Source of the DNA: an uncultured Pelagibacteraceae bacterium
GTDB taxonomy: Bacteria; Pseudomonadota; Alphaproteobacteria; Pelagibacterales; Pelagibacteraceae
NCBI GenBank assembly: GCA_902570715.1
Contig: CACFZB010000005.1
Span: forward strand, 1 to 37,264
Reading direction: 5' to 3'
DNA length: 37,264 nucleotides
The translations under genes were made by a program, and so were the position numbers. Under the pieces are notes generated by a model. It saw only the letters and a program-made list of their open reading frames with translations. It searched no databases and was not told where the DNA came from. Positions 9,881 through 19,787 of this stretch are shown one piece after another; positions within the stretch are counted from its first letter, which is position 1; each line of letters begins with the position of its first letter.

Positions 9881-10762
9881 ATGATTGAATGTTCTATAGT
9901 AATACCAACATATTTTCCTGGTAAAATTATAGAGAAATTACTTGGATCATTACCACAAGTGCGAGAGATTTACGTTTTTGACAATAGTAATGATGAGGAA
10001 TTAAAATTATTGATTGAAAATAAATTCACTAATATAAAATATATTTCTACTGGAGATATAGGTTTAGGTAAAACATTTAACAAAGCTTTAAACATGATAA
10101 ATTCAGAATTAATTTTTATTACTCAACCTGATGTTAAACTTTATAAAAATTGTATTGAAAATTTAATAACGGCTAAAAAAAAGTATAAAGATGCAGCTAT
10201 ATTAGCGCCTTTGATGTTCGAAAATGATAAATATAGCATTTATGATAATTACAGATTTAATTTAGATAAAAATAAAAAAGGGATGAATAAAGTTCCATCA
10301 GGAGATTTTTGTGTTGAAGCAATAAATTCAACTGCATTTATGTTAGACAAGAGAATGATCTTAGAAATAGGTGGTTGGGATGATTATTTTTATACTTATC
10401 TAGAAGATATTGATCTTTGCTATCGATTAAAAAAAAAAAAATATGGAATATTAAAAATCAAAGAGTCAAAAGTTAATCATGTTGGATTCAAATCTCATAA
10501 ACCGAGTATTCACAATTATATAGATAAAAAAAGAATATTTAATTTTAATAAATCATCACTTTATTATAACTATAAACACAAATCCAAAAGTTTTTTTTAT
10601 TATTATACAATTAAAAATGTATTGAAATTTTGTAGTAAACTTTTGATGAATATTATTTTGTTTAGAAAAAAAAAAATTTTACAAAATTTTATTAAACTCA
10701 AGTCATACTATTATTTTTTTCTTTACGATGAATATGGAAAAAAAAATATTCAAATGAAATAA
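9881..10762 (+). CDS. Glycosyltransferase family 2 (rhamnosyltransferase-like)
   Basis: Predicted GT-A fold sugar transferase for a surface glycan. It opens with SIVIPTYFPG, has the DxD-like TQPDVKLY near residue 85, and a catalytic-loop segment GGWDDYFYTYLEDIDLCYRL near residue 165. That ED-x-DLCYRL pattern is typical of WbbL-type rhamnosyltransferases. The C-terminal 60 residues are basic and aromatic (SFFYYYTIKN) and may sit at the membrane. The 293-aa length is normal. The KKKK at about 183-187 is encoded by a 13-base A run, the longest I noticed in the window. FkbM follows after 3 nt. Rhamnose specificity is inference; only rmlA and rmlB are present nearby. Confidence 0.85.
   Translation: MIECSIVIPTYFPGKIIEKLLGSLPQVREIYVFDNSNDEELKLLIENKFTNIKYISTGDIGLGKTFNKALNMINSELIFITQPDVKLYKNCIENLITAKKKYKDAAILAPLMFENDKYSIYDNYRFNLDKNKKGMNKVPSGDFCVEAINSTAFMLDKRMILEIGGWDDYFYTYLEDIDLCYRLKKKKYGILKIKESKVNHVGFKSHKPSIHNYIDKKRIFNFNKSSLYYNYKHKSKSFFYYYTIKNVLKFCSKLLMNIILFRKKKILQNFIKLKSYYYFFLYDEYGKKNIQMK
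10429..10441 (+). repeat. A13 homopolymer inside the GT2 coding sequence
   Basis: Thirteen consecutive A residues encode the last base of Leu plus four Lys codons. A one-base length change, or slippage by polymerase or ribosome, would truncate the enzyme soon afterwards. The current length keeps the frame open. Confidence 0.9.
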
Positions 10763-10765
10763 AAA

Positions 10766-11533
10766 ATGAATTTAAAAGAATTTTTTTTAGATAAATTAAA
10801 TCTCTATTTAGAAAAAAAAACTAAAATATCTGATATACAAAATTTATTAAAAAGAATAACTCCTTATGAAGTTGGCAAAGAACTAATTAGACTAGGAGAA
10901 GATAGTGATGGGGGTTATTTGATTCCAAATGATCTAGAAAATATAAATTTTTGCTATTCAGCTGGAGTGGGAAATGTAACTAAATTTGAAATAGATTTAG
11001 AAAAAAAATTTAATATTAAAAGCATAATGTTAGACTCAAACAATGTGCCAAAAGATTTATTGCCAAAAAAATCTGAATTTATAAATAAAAAACTCTCACT
11101 TTTAAATGATGATAAAAATATCACAATTAACAACTTTATTACATCAGATCAGGAAATTATTTTAAAGCTAGATATTGAGGGTGATGAATATTCAAGTTTA
11201 ATAAGTTTAGATGAAAAAAAATTAAGTAATGTTAGAATATTAGTTTTAGAAGTACATGACTTAAGGAATTTAAGATCTAAATTTTTTTTTAAGACATTTA
11301 GTGATTTAATTTATAGGCTATCGAACTATTTTTATTTTTGTCATTTACATCCAAATAACACTAGTAAAATAAAAAAAATTGGAAATTTAAAAATTCCAGA
11401 TATGTTAGAATTGACTTTAATAAATAAATCAAGGGTAAAAAAAATTCCTTTTAAAAAATCAATATTACCACATAAACTTGATAAAAAAACTGATCCATCT
11501 AAGAAAGATATATATTTAGATTTAAATTTTTAA
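10766..11533 (+). CDS. FkbM-family methyltransferase-like protein
   Basis: Predicted SAM-dependent O-methyltransferase, probably decorating a sugar of the surface glycan. It contains GEDSDGGYLIP (about 44-54), the DGGYL pattern that opens many FkbM-like bacterial proteins. CYSAGVGNVTKFE lies near 63-75 in the position of the SAM-binding Gly loop, and LKLDIEGDEYSS (about 133-144) is the K-D-x-E-G-x-E hallmark of the FkbM fold. The 255-aa length fits. It lies between GT2 and the broken GT17 with 3- and 10-nt spacers, consistent with one operon. The N-terminal helix and basic C-terminus are not informative. The acceptor is unknown. Confidence 0.75.
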   Translation: MNLKEFFLDKLNLYLEKKTKISDIQNLLKRITPYEVGKELIRLGEDSDGGYLIPNDLENINFCYSAGVGNVTKFEIDLEKKFNIKSIMLDSNNVPKDLLPKKSEFINKKLSLLNDDKNITINNFITSDQEIILKLDIEGDEYSSLISLDEKKLSNVRILVLEVHDLRNLRSKFFFKTFSDLIYRLSNYFYFCHLHPNNTSKIKKIGNLKIPDMLELTLINKSRVKKIPFKKSILPHKLDKKTDPSKKDIYLDLNF

Positions 11534-11543
11534 TAATTATAGG

Positions 11544-11951
11544 ATGGTGAAAATAATTGATTGTATAACTTATTTTAGAGAAACTTTTGTAACAAAGTTA
11601 AGAATAGAAATTTTAAAAGATGTTGTAGATAAATTTATTATTTGTGAGTCAATTTATGATCATAGATCGAGATCAAAAAATGTAAATTTTAGTTTACATA
11701 GTGAAAATTTAAAACAAAAAGTTGAACATATAGTTATCAATCACAAATTTCCTGAACCAGATGATCCATGGAAATGTCAAAAATATCAAAGAGATTATAT
11801 GTTAGGATATTTAGATGATATAAATGATGATGACTTTATAATGTTTTCAGATCCTGATGAAATTCCTAACCCAAACATTCTTAGAGAATTTGTATTAAAA
11901 AAAAAATATGGAATTTTTATGCAAAGCATTTTGTATATAATTTTAAATTAA
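11544..11951 (+). pseudogene. GT17-type glycosyltransferase, N-terminal fragment (frame 1)
   Basis: Resembles bacterial members of glycosyltransferase family 17 (beta-1,4-N-acetylglucosaminyltransferase-like). It has IIDCITYFRETFVTKLRIEIL at the start, VDKFIICESIYDH, and the catalytic-site segment FSDPDEIPNPNILREF near residue 100. The family continues for another 130 residues, but this frame stops at TAA 11949-11951 after LYIILN. The rest of the enzyme is encoded in the -1 frame, which is open from 11885. An A10 run at 11897-11906 sits inside the 67-bp zone where both frames are open. Either the gene is a recent single-base frameshift, or slippage restores it (see findings). The fragment alone lacks the C-terminal conserved half. 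Confidence 0.75.
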
Positions 11952-12340
11952 TAGATCAATACCAAAATCCCTGGGCAGGAACTAGAATTTGTAAAAAAAA
12001 AAATTTAAAATCTTTTGATGATTTAAAACATAAGATATTGAAAAAAAATTTAAAAAAGTGGTGGAGACCCGATAAGGAGAAAAATATAGAATTAATAGAT
12101 AATGGCGGGTGGCATTTCAATAATTTTTTTTCTGCTAAAGAAATTTCAACTAAATTAAAAACTTTTGCTCACTCTGAATTCGACAAAGAGCATTTTACAA
12201 ATATTGAAAAAATTGAAAGACTTATTAATGAGGGAAAAGATGTTTATGGTAGGGGTTGGGTTTTCGAAAAAAATAACAATATTCACGATCTTCCCGAATA
12301 TGTTATTAAAAATAAAAAAATTTTAAACGAGTTTTTTTAA
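11885..12340 (+). pseudogene. GT17-type glycosyltransferase, C-terminal fragment (shifted frame)
   Basis: Continuation of the preceding fragment in the -1 frame. The track lists only 12038-12340, from a TTG, but the frame is open from 11885. It encodes KHFVYNFKLIDQYQNPWAGT, then RICKKKNLKS, WWRPDK, NGGWHFNNFFSAKEIS, FAHSEFDKEHF, GRGWVF and LPEYVIKNK. These match the C-terminal half of GT17 enzymes (the GGWHFS and FAHSE segments are characteristic). Joined to the upstream fragment it would give about 265 aa, the normal family length. There is no good start codon or ribosome site for separate translation. Its last 18 bases overlap the convergent rmlA gene. An A11 run lies at 11993-12003. Confidence 0.75.
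11897..11906 (+). repeat. A10 tract at the GT17 frame break
   Basis: Ten A residues read as TTA-AAA-AAA-AAA-TAT. Re-reading one A (a -1 ribosomal slip) or adding one A during transcription moves translation into the downstream GT17 frame without meeting a stop. Confidence 0.85.
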
Positions 12341-13171
12341 ATAATTCGAATATTCACAATCGCCATAAAAATTTACATTTTTTTTAATTTGCTTTTTTGT
12401 AATCCATTTATTTTTAAAGGATATTTCTTCCAAACAAGCAATTTTAATTTTAGTCGCTTTTTCCTTGAGTTTTATAAAATTTGAAATCTTATTGTAGTCG
12501 GCAATTGTTCCTACATCAGACCATATTGATTTTTTAATAAATTGATAATTTAATATTCTTCTTTTTAGATATATCTTTATAAGGTCAACTATTTCAGTTT
12601 CTTTTCGTCTTGATGGTTTTAATGTCTTGGCGTATTTTGACACGTTTTCATCAAAAAAATAAATTCCCATTATTGCAATATCAGTCAATTTTTTTTTTGG
12701 TTTTTCTATAATTTTTTCGATTTTATTTTTTACAATCTTAACTATTCCGTATTGTTCAGGATTTTTTACTTTTTTAAGTAATATTGTATTATAATTTTTT
12801 TTAAGTATCTTTTTTAAATCTAATTTAAGATTATAAAAAAAATTATCACCAAGAATTAAACAAACCTTATTATTTTTAATAAATTTTTCTCCAAGAGTAA
12901 ATGCTTGAGGTATACCGTTTGGTTTTTTTTGAACTTTATAAGTTATCTTTATACCAAGATGTGATCCATTACCTAAAATTTTTTTAAAGTTTGTTTTTTG
13001 ATCTGAATTAATGATTATTAGAATATCTTTAATTTTAAGTTTAAGCATAATAGATAAGGGATAAAAAATTATAGGCTTATCATAGAGCATTAATAATTGT
13101 TTATTTACCGCAAGAGTAGTAGGTCCTAATCGCCTTCCTTTGCCACCTGCTAAAATGATTCCTTTTAACAT
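12323..13171 (-). CDS. rmlA: Glucose-1-phosphate thymidylyltransferase (RmlA-like)
   Basis: Predicted to make dTDP-glucose from dTTP and glucose-1-phosphate, the first step of dTDP-deoxysugar synthesis. It has the nucleotidyltransferase opening GIILAGGKGRRLGPTT, then NKQLLMLYDKPIIFYPLS, LGDNFFY near residue 110, and NPEQYGIVK. The metal-site region is WSDVGTIADY near 217. The late ACLEEISFKNKWI segment is characteristic of RmlA. The 282-aa length is normal. GGKGRRLG has Arg where most RmlA have Thr, and WSDVGT replaces the usual WLDTGT, so it is a divergent member. It lies 6 nt downstream of rmlB in the same operon, and its 3' end overlaps the convergent GT17 by 18 nt. Confidence 0.88.
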   Translation of the reverse strand: MLKGIILAGGKGRRLGPTTLAVNKQLLMLYDKPIIFYPLSIMLKLKIKDILIIINSDQKTNFKKILGNGSHLGIKITYKVQKKPNGIPQAFTLGEKFIKNNKVCLILGDNFFYNLKLDLKKILKKNYNTILLKKVKNPEQYGIVKIVKNKIEKIIEKPKKKLTDIAIMGIYFFDENVSKYAKTLKPSRRKETEIVDLIKIYLKRRILNYQFIKKSIWSDVGTIADYNKISNFIKLKEKATKIKIACLEEISFKNKWITKKQIKKNVNFYGDCEYSNYLKKLV

Positions 13172-13177
13172 TTGTTT

Positions 13178-14128
13178 TTAATTTTCTTTGTACCAACTTA
13201 TAGTTTTTTTTAAACCCTCTTCTAATTTCATCAAGGGTTTCCATCCAATTTTTTTTAATTTTTTATAATTTAATGCATACCTTAGATCGTGACCTGGTCT
13301 ATCTTTTATAAATTTAATTTTTGATATGGAATTATTTGGTGACATTTTATTATAAATTTTTTTTAATTTATTTATAATTTCTATATTATTAAGAATTTTA
13401 CCTGATCCTATATTGTATTGCTCACCAATTTGACCTTTTGTCATTAAAAAAATTAATGCTTTACAATGATCAGTTACATATATCCATTCTCTCTCATTTG
13501 TTCCATTTCCATATAAATTTAAGTTTTTATTTTTTTTTAAAGATTGGATCATTTTTGGTATTAATTTTTCTTTATATTGGTGTGGTCCATAATTGTTACA
13601 ACAATTCGTGATGATTATGGGTAGCTTGTATGTTCGGTAATAAGAAAATAACAAAAGATCAGCTGAGGCCTTAGAGGATGAATAGGGAGAGCTTGGAAAA
13701 TATCTATCGCTTTCTAGAGAGAACATTCCTTTTTTAATATCACCATAAACTTCGTCAGTTGAAATATGAATTAATTTAATTTTATTTTTTATTATTCTCA
13801 AAACCTCCAATAAATTAAAAACACCTAAAATATTTGATTTTATAAAGTTTTTAGGCGATTTAATTGATCTGTCTACGTGAGTTTCAGCTGCTAAATTAAA
13901 TATAACAGATGGATTAAATTGTTTAATGATTTTTTTTATTTTATTCCGATTATTAATATCAACTTTAAAAATTTTAATTTTCTTATTAAAATTTAAATTT
14001 TTTAAATTTCCTGCGTAAGTTAATTTGTCAATAATTGCTACATCGTATCCTTTTTTTGACAATAATTTTACTAGGTTTGAGCCTATAAAACCCAACCCAC
14101 CTGTGACGATTATCTTTTTTTTATTCAT
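13178..14128 (-). CDS. rmlB: dTDP-glucose 4,6-dehydratase
   Basis: NAD-dependent SDR-type enzyme making dTDP-4-keto-6-deoxyglucose, the branch point for rhamnose, fucosamine-like and other deoxysugars. It shows the NAD-binding GGLGFIGSNLVKLL, the RmlB-typical DKLTYAGNLKNL, and AAETHVDRSI. The active-site STDEVYG contains the Asp-Glu pair of the dehydratase. The catalytic YSSSK and NCCNNYGPHQYKEKLIP follow. At 316 aa it is somewhat shorter than the usual 330-360. Its start overlaps the upstream GT61 gene by 8 nt and rmlA follows after 6 nt. No rmlC, rmlD or aminotransferase is present in the window, so the final sugar is undetermined. Confidence 0.92.
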   Translation of the reverse strand: MNKKKIIVTGGLGFIGSNLVKLLSKKGYDVAIIDKLTYAGNLKNLNFNKKIKIFKVDINNRNKIKKIIKQFNPSVIFNLAAETHVDRSIKSPKNFIKSNILGVFNLLEVLRIIKNKIKLIHISTDEVYGDIKKGMFSLESDRYFPSSPYSSSKASADLLLFSYYRTYKLPIIITNCCNNYGPHQYKEKLIPKMIQSLKKNKNLNLYGNGTNEREWIYVTDHCKALIFLMTKGQIGEQYNIGSGKILNNIEIINKLKKIYNKMSPNNSISKIKFIKDRPGHDLRYALNYKKLKKIGWKPLMKLEEGLKKTISWYKEN

Positions 14129-15206
14129 ATCTTTTTAAAATTTTTTTAAGATAGTTTGTATCAATAAACATTTTATTTTTAACATATTTTTTTGAGTTTA
14201 TTGAGGTATGACTTAACCCACATAATTTAGATAAATGTTGATAAAGATAGTTATTCATGAATTTTTTCTCCTTTAGTTCAATAATTGTAGATTTTTTTTT
14301 ACAGTAAATGATATTTTTTAAACCTGCTCCATGTGGGGCTAAAATAGTATTTGCGTTTCTAAAAATACTTACTTGATCTGAAAATTTTTTTTCTGTGAGT
14401 TTTACAATCTCAAAATTATTTTTTTTAATTATTTCATAAATGTCTTCAATATTTGATATTTGATTGTGTGGATGTTTGGTATCGGCTCTATCAATAAATA
14501 TTTTCTTATTCTTTTTGAAATTTTTTTTTGAGATAAATTTGAATTTTTTTATATTGAATTTTACAATCCATTTTGGAATAGATTTATAATTATCCCACCA
14601 AAAATTTTTTCTGAAATAAGGATGCTCTGTTAAAACTACCTCATCTGTGCTAAAAAATTTAATTCTTTTTGAGCTTAAAATTTTTTTTTTTGGAATCTTA
14701 AGTCTTTTGAGTGTTTGAATTTGATAATCAAATTTAATTTCAGGTAAATAAAAAAAATTGAAATAATTTAGATCATAAATTTTATTAGCCAAATAAATTT
14801 TTGGCAAAATATCAAAGAACCAATGAAAATAATTGTAACCTGATGCTCCCTGAGCAGCCACTAGAATAGGGCCTTTTATTTTATGTTTAAATTTTGGGGT
14901 TCCTTTTTTAAAAATTTCATTTTCATTTATATTTTTTTTAATCCCTCTTTGATCTAATTGAATAGACAAATTGGATATTAGACTGTTATTTTTGATAACA
15001 GATAAGTTGTAAAGATCATCGGTAAAAACCTGTACATTATTTTCTTTATAAATTTTATAATTATATCTTTTACCTTTAATATTATTTATCTTAATGTATT
15101 CATAATTATTTGATTTAAAATATTTTGCTGGTTTTGGATATATATATTGAAATAAAGACTCTAGAATTTTTTTATAATAAAATCTTAATGATTTTCGAAT
15201 TGACAT
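14121..15206 (-). CDS. Glycosyltransferase family 61 (DUF563-like)
   Basis: Predicted sugar transferase acting on a surface glycan. The C-terminal half carries the GT61 pattern: GYNYFHWFFDILPKIYLA near residue 120, KKIFIDRADTKHPHNQISNI near 225, and FSDQVSIFRNANTILAPHGAGLKNI near 275. That last A-P-H-G-A-G-L-x-N is highly characteristic. I prefer the ATG at 15206 (MSIRKSLRF) to the track's 15266. The extra 20 residues look like intergenic translation and would run into the divergent radical SAM gene. It is the first gene of a GT61-rmlB-rmlA operon and overlaps rmlB by 8 nt. A T11 run (14681-14691) encodes KKK. Confidence 0.85.
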   Translation of the reverse strand: MSIRKSLRFYYKKILESLFQYIYPKPAKYFKSNNYEYIKINNIKGKRYNYKIYKENNVQVFTDDLYNLSVIKNNSLISNLSIQLDQRGIKKNINENEIFKKGTPKFKHKIKGPILVAAQGASGYNYFHWFFDILPKIYLANKIYDLNYFNFFYLPEIKFDYQIQTLKRLKIPKKKILSSKRIKFFSTDEVVLTEHPYFRKNFWWDNYKSIPKWIVKFNIKKFKFISKKNFKKNKKIFIDRADTKHPHNQISNIEDIYEIIKKNNFEIVKLTEKKFSDQVSIFRNANTILAPHGAGLKNIIYCKKKSTIIELKEKKFMNNYLYQHLSKLCGLSHTSINSKKYVKNKMFIDTNYLKKILKRYE

Positions 15207-15230
15207 AACAAATAATTTAATACAATAATT

Positions 15231-15236
15231 TATAAT
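15231..15236 (+). promoter_or_regulatory. Possible -10 element for the radical SAM gene
   Basis: TATAAT overlaps the ATG at 15235 used by the ORF track. If it is the promoter, transcription would begin near 15243 and the first usable start is the ATG at 15268 (MKAPHEMR). This supports the shorter protein but is not proof. Confidence 0.35.
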
Positions 15237-15267
15237 GTCATTGATAATAAATACTGCAATTAACAAA

Positions 15268-16200
15268 ATGAAGGCTCCTCATGAAATGAGGATAATTTGC
15301 ATAGATGTAACAAATAAATGCGACTTAGCATGTTCTAATTGTACAAGACTTTTGGCTAATCAAGATTATTTTTGGGACATGACACCTGAGAATTTTAGAC
15401 TTGCAGTAAGATCATTAAAAAATTTTGAGGGTATAGTTATTATGATCGGTGGTAATCCTTGCATGCACCCAAAATATGAGGAGTTATGTAATATATTTGA
15501 AGAAGAAAGACCTCAAATCGATAAAAGAGGTCTTTGGACAAATAATTTTTTTAAACACGAGAAAATCTCTAAAGAAAAATTTGGAGTATTTAATTTAAAT
15601 ACTCATAATAATAATAGAGCTATTAAATCATTAAGAAATTATTTAGGCACAAAATGGTATCATCCTAATCACTCATATCATGCTCCAATTTTGACAGCTG
15701 TTAAAGATTTGTTTGGCAATGATACTAAAAAAATGTGGGACACGATTTCTGATTGTGATGTAAACAAAAACTGGTCAGCTTCGATCATTCAAAATAATGG
15801 GAAACTTAGAGCATATTTTTGTGAAGTTGCTGCTTCATTTGATTTAGCAAGGCATCAAGATCATGGAATAGAAATAACAGAGGATTGGTGGAAAAATGAC
15901 ATTGATTTTTTTTCAGATCAAATTCAACATTTTTGTCCTGGATGTGGTATTTCCGCAAAATTGGAAGCAACAAAAGATAGTGATGAAGTAGACACTTATA
16001 CAATTTCCAATTCAGATATTGTTAAAACTTCAGAAGAAAAAAATGGAAGAAAAACAATAAAAATTAATAAACTAAGTGATTTAAAAAATTTAGATAATGA
16101 AGTAACAAATTATTCAGATAGAACAAAAAAAAATATTAAGTACAAAATAAGCAGACTTAAATGGAAATTAAAAAAATATTTAAGTTATTTATTTAGTTAA
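15268..16200 (+). CDS. Radical SAM protein with extra C-terminal cysteines
   Basis: Contains the radical SAM Fe-S motif CDLACSNC (Cx3Cx2C) close to the N-terminus, preceded by the usual beta-strand IICIDVTNK. The SAM-contacting segment IGGNPCMHP is a GGEP-like motif. Four further cysteines (DCD, YFCE and FCPGCG, over about 64 residues) could hold an auxiliary iron-sulfur cluster of the SPASM/twitch kind. The last 25 residues are a basic amphipathic helix (KYKISRLKWKLKKYLSYLF) that may attach it to the membrane. I chose ATG 15268 over 15235, giving 310 aa. It is divergent from GT61 and next to deoxysugar genes, suggesting glycan or lipid modification. The reaction is unknown. Confidence 0.8.
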   Translation: MKAPHEMRIICIDVTNKCDLACSNCTRLLANQDYFWDMTPENFRLAVRSLKNFEGIVIMIGGNPCMHPKYEELCNIFEEERPQIDKRGLWTNNFFKHEKISKEKFGVFNLNTHNNNRAIKSLRNYLGTKWYHPNHSYHAPILTAVKDLFGNDTKKMWDTISDCDVNKNWSASIIQNNGKLRAYFCEVAASFDLARHQDHGIEITEDWWKNDIDFFSDQIQHFCPGCGISAKLEATKDSDEVDTYTISNSDIVKTSEEKNGRKTIKINKLSDLKNLDNEVTNYSDRTKKNIKYKISRLKWKLKKYLSYLFS

Positions 16201-16234
16201 TCAATATTTAGAAGATTTAAGTTATTGGTTATTG

Positions 16235-16324
16235 GGAGAGGTGGCCGAGTGGTTGAAGGCGCACGCTTGGAAAGCGTGTAAAGGGGCAACTCTTTCATGG
16301 GTTCGAATCCCATTCTCTCCGCCA
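16235..16324 (+). tRNA. tRNA-Ser (anticodon GGA)
   Basis: This is a 90-nt class II tRNA with the CCA encoded in the DNA. The acceptor stem GGAGAGG pairs with TCTCTCC, followed by discriminator G and CCA. The D-arm starts GCCGAG. The anticodon stem-loop is CACGC-TTGGAAA-GCGTG, giving anticodon GGA (UCC/UCU codons). A long variable arm, expected for tRNA-Ser, follows, and the T arm is GGGTTCGAATCCC. It lies between the glycan island and gyrB. There is no sign that its 3' end is duplicated as an attachment site. Confidence 0.96.
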
Positions 16325-16411
16325 TCAAATAAGATACGTTTATCAACAGAAATATTTAGAAATTTAAAAACTCTATTAAATTATAAATAAGTATTTTTTT
16401 AAAAAAAGTGC

Positions 16412-16417
16412 TATAAT
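16412..16417 (+). promoter_or_regulatory. Probable extended -10 promoter of gyrB
   Basis: TGC-TATAAT, an extended -10 (TGn before the hexamer), lies 23 nt before the gyrB ATG in the 116-bp tRNA-gyrB gap. No -35 matching TTGACA is seen at the right distance, which extended -10 promoters can do without. The rest of the gap is plain AT-rich sequence, plus one DnaA-box-like 9-mer. Confidence 0.45.
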
Positions 16418-16437
16418 TTTATTTTCCATAATTTTAA

Positions 16438-18504
<2,067 letters not shown>

Positions 18505-18506
18505 AG

Positions 18507-19787
18507 ATGAAGTTTTTTGAAACTTCAAAATATTATACCCTAAAAAAATCAACTTACATTTCTTTAAGATGGATAGCTATTATCGGGCAATTAATATCCG
18601 TCTATTCTGTATATTTTGTTTTTAGATTTGATTTTGATTTTTTAACCTCAAATATAGTCATTTTATTAGGAATATTAAGTAACTTATATTTAATATTCAT
18701 TTATAAAAAAACTCAGATATCTGATAGGTCTGCATTATTTTTTTTAACAATTGATATCTTTCAACTTTCAGTATTAATTTACCTTACCGGAGGAATAACC
18801 AACCCTTTTATCATTTTTTTGCTTATACCAAGTGTTTTTGCATCGTCTAATTTAGGTTTGAGAACAAATTTGTTACTTGTTCTTGCAACAATAGCAGTAA
18901 TTATTTTTTTGACATTTTATTCAAAAGAACTTCCATCTCCATTAAATAATCACTTTCATGTTGACCCTTTTTATTATTATTCGATTCCTGTTGCATTAAT
19001 AATTGCTCTGGTTTTTCTTAATTATTTTGCAATTATTTTCGGAGCAGAGTCAAGATTAAGAAAAGAGGCATTAAATAAGATGGAAGAAGTGATGGCTAAG
19101 GAACATGAGATGTTATCTTTAGGTGGTCAAGCTGCAGCTGCTGCTCATTCTTTAGGCACACCTCTGTCTACCATCAAGATTATTGCTCAAGAACTTAAAT
19201 TTCAATTAAAAGATAATAAAGAAATTTATCCAGATATTGAATTGTTATCCAGCCAAGTAGAGAGATGTAATCAAATTTTAAAAAGACTATCTCTTAATCC
19301 TAATGAGGAAGATGAATTTATTGATGAAGATTTAACTATGAGGGATTATATTAAGAATATTGTTACATCATTTAAAGAAACTAGTAATAAAGAATTTAAT
19401 TTAAATTTTGAACAAGATTTAAATCCAAAAAAAATTTCAAGATCAATAGAAATTATTTATGGTTTAAGAAATTTTATAGGTAATGCAAATAAGTTCTCTT
19501 TAGAAAATATATTTATTAGCTTGAAAAGTGACAATGTCTATACAGAAATAATAATTGAAGATGATGGGACTGGATATCCTAATGAAATATTATCCAAAAT
19601 TGGTGAACCGTATTTAAAGTCATTAAATAATACAGATAAAAGTAAAATTGGATTAGGTCTAGGGATATTTATTGGTAAAACATTGTTGGAAAAAAATTTT
19701 GCAACAATCAATTGTACCAATTCAAAGACAAGAAGTGGAGCTGAAGTATCAATAAAATGGAAGAATAAAGAACTTTTTAAAATTTAA
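18507..19787 (+). CDS. regB: Sensor histidine kinase, RegB/PrrB family
   Basis: Membrane redox sensor kinase of the type that controls respiration and energy genes in alphaproteobacteria. About six membrane segments occupy residues 20-175. The quinone-site motif GGITNPF (about 94-100) is present. The H-box [14 protein letters not shown] (about 209-222) is a variant of the RegB AHELGTPLATI. The Cys in [12 protein letters not shown], about 40 residues later, corresponds to the redox-active cysteine of RegB. The ATPase domain has IEDDGTGYP and [14 protein letters not shown]. The 426-aa length fits. It follows gyrB by 2 nt. No RegA-like regulator is in the window. Its 3' end overlaps the convergent cobT gene by 4 nt. 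Confidence 0.88.
   Translation: MKFFETSKYYTLKKSTYISLRWIAIIGQLISVYSVYFVFRFDFDFLTSNIVILLGILSNLYLIFIYKKTQISDRSALFFLTIDIFQLSVLIYLTGGITNPFIIFLLIPSVFASSNLGLRTNLLLVLATIAVIIFLTFYSKELPSPLNNHFHVDPFYYYSIPVALIIALVFLNYFAIIFGAESRLRKEALNKMEEVMAKEHEMLSLGGQAAAAAHSLGTPLSTIKIIAQELKFQLKDNKEIYPDIELLSSQVERCNQILKRLSLNPNEEDEFIDEDLTMRDYIKNIVTSFKETSNKEFNLNFEQDLNPKKISRSIEIIYGLRNFIGNANKFSLENIFISLKSDNVYTEIIIEDDGTGYPNEILSKIGEPYLKSLNNTDKSKIGLGLGIFIGKTLLEKNFATINCTNSKTRSGAEVSIKWKNKELFKI

Noticed and set aside
12038-12340. Independent 100-aa gene starting at TTG
   Set aside because: Its sequence is the C-terminal half of the GT17 enzyme and its frame is open well upstream of the TTG, so it is a gene fragment and not a separate gene.
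15207-15266. N-terminal extension of the GT61 ORF (start at 15266 in the track)
   Set aside because: The extra 20 residues overlap the divergent radical SAM region and its TATAAT. The downstream ATG at 15206 gives a normal family start.
16235-16324. tRNA-Ser as an integration site for the glycan island
   Set aside because: The island lies on the 5' side of the tRNA. I found no direct repeat of the tRNA 3' end and no integrase, so there is no evidence of site-specific integration.
16340-16348. DnaA-box-like 9-mer TTATCAACA upstream of gyrB
   Set aside because: It is a single copy, one mismatch from TTATCCACA, with no cluster of boxes, no AT-rich unwinding repeats and no dnaA gene nearby. Not enough for an origin call.
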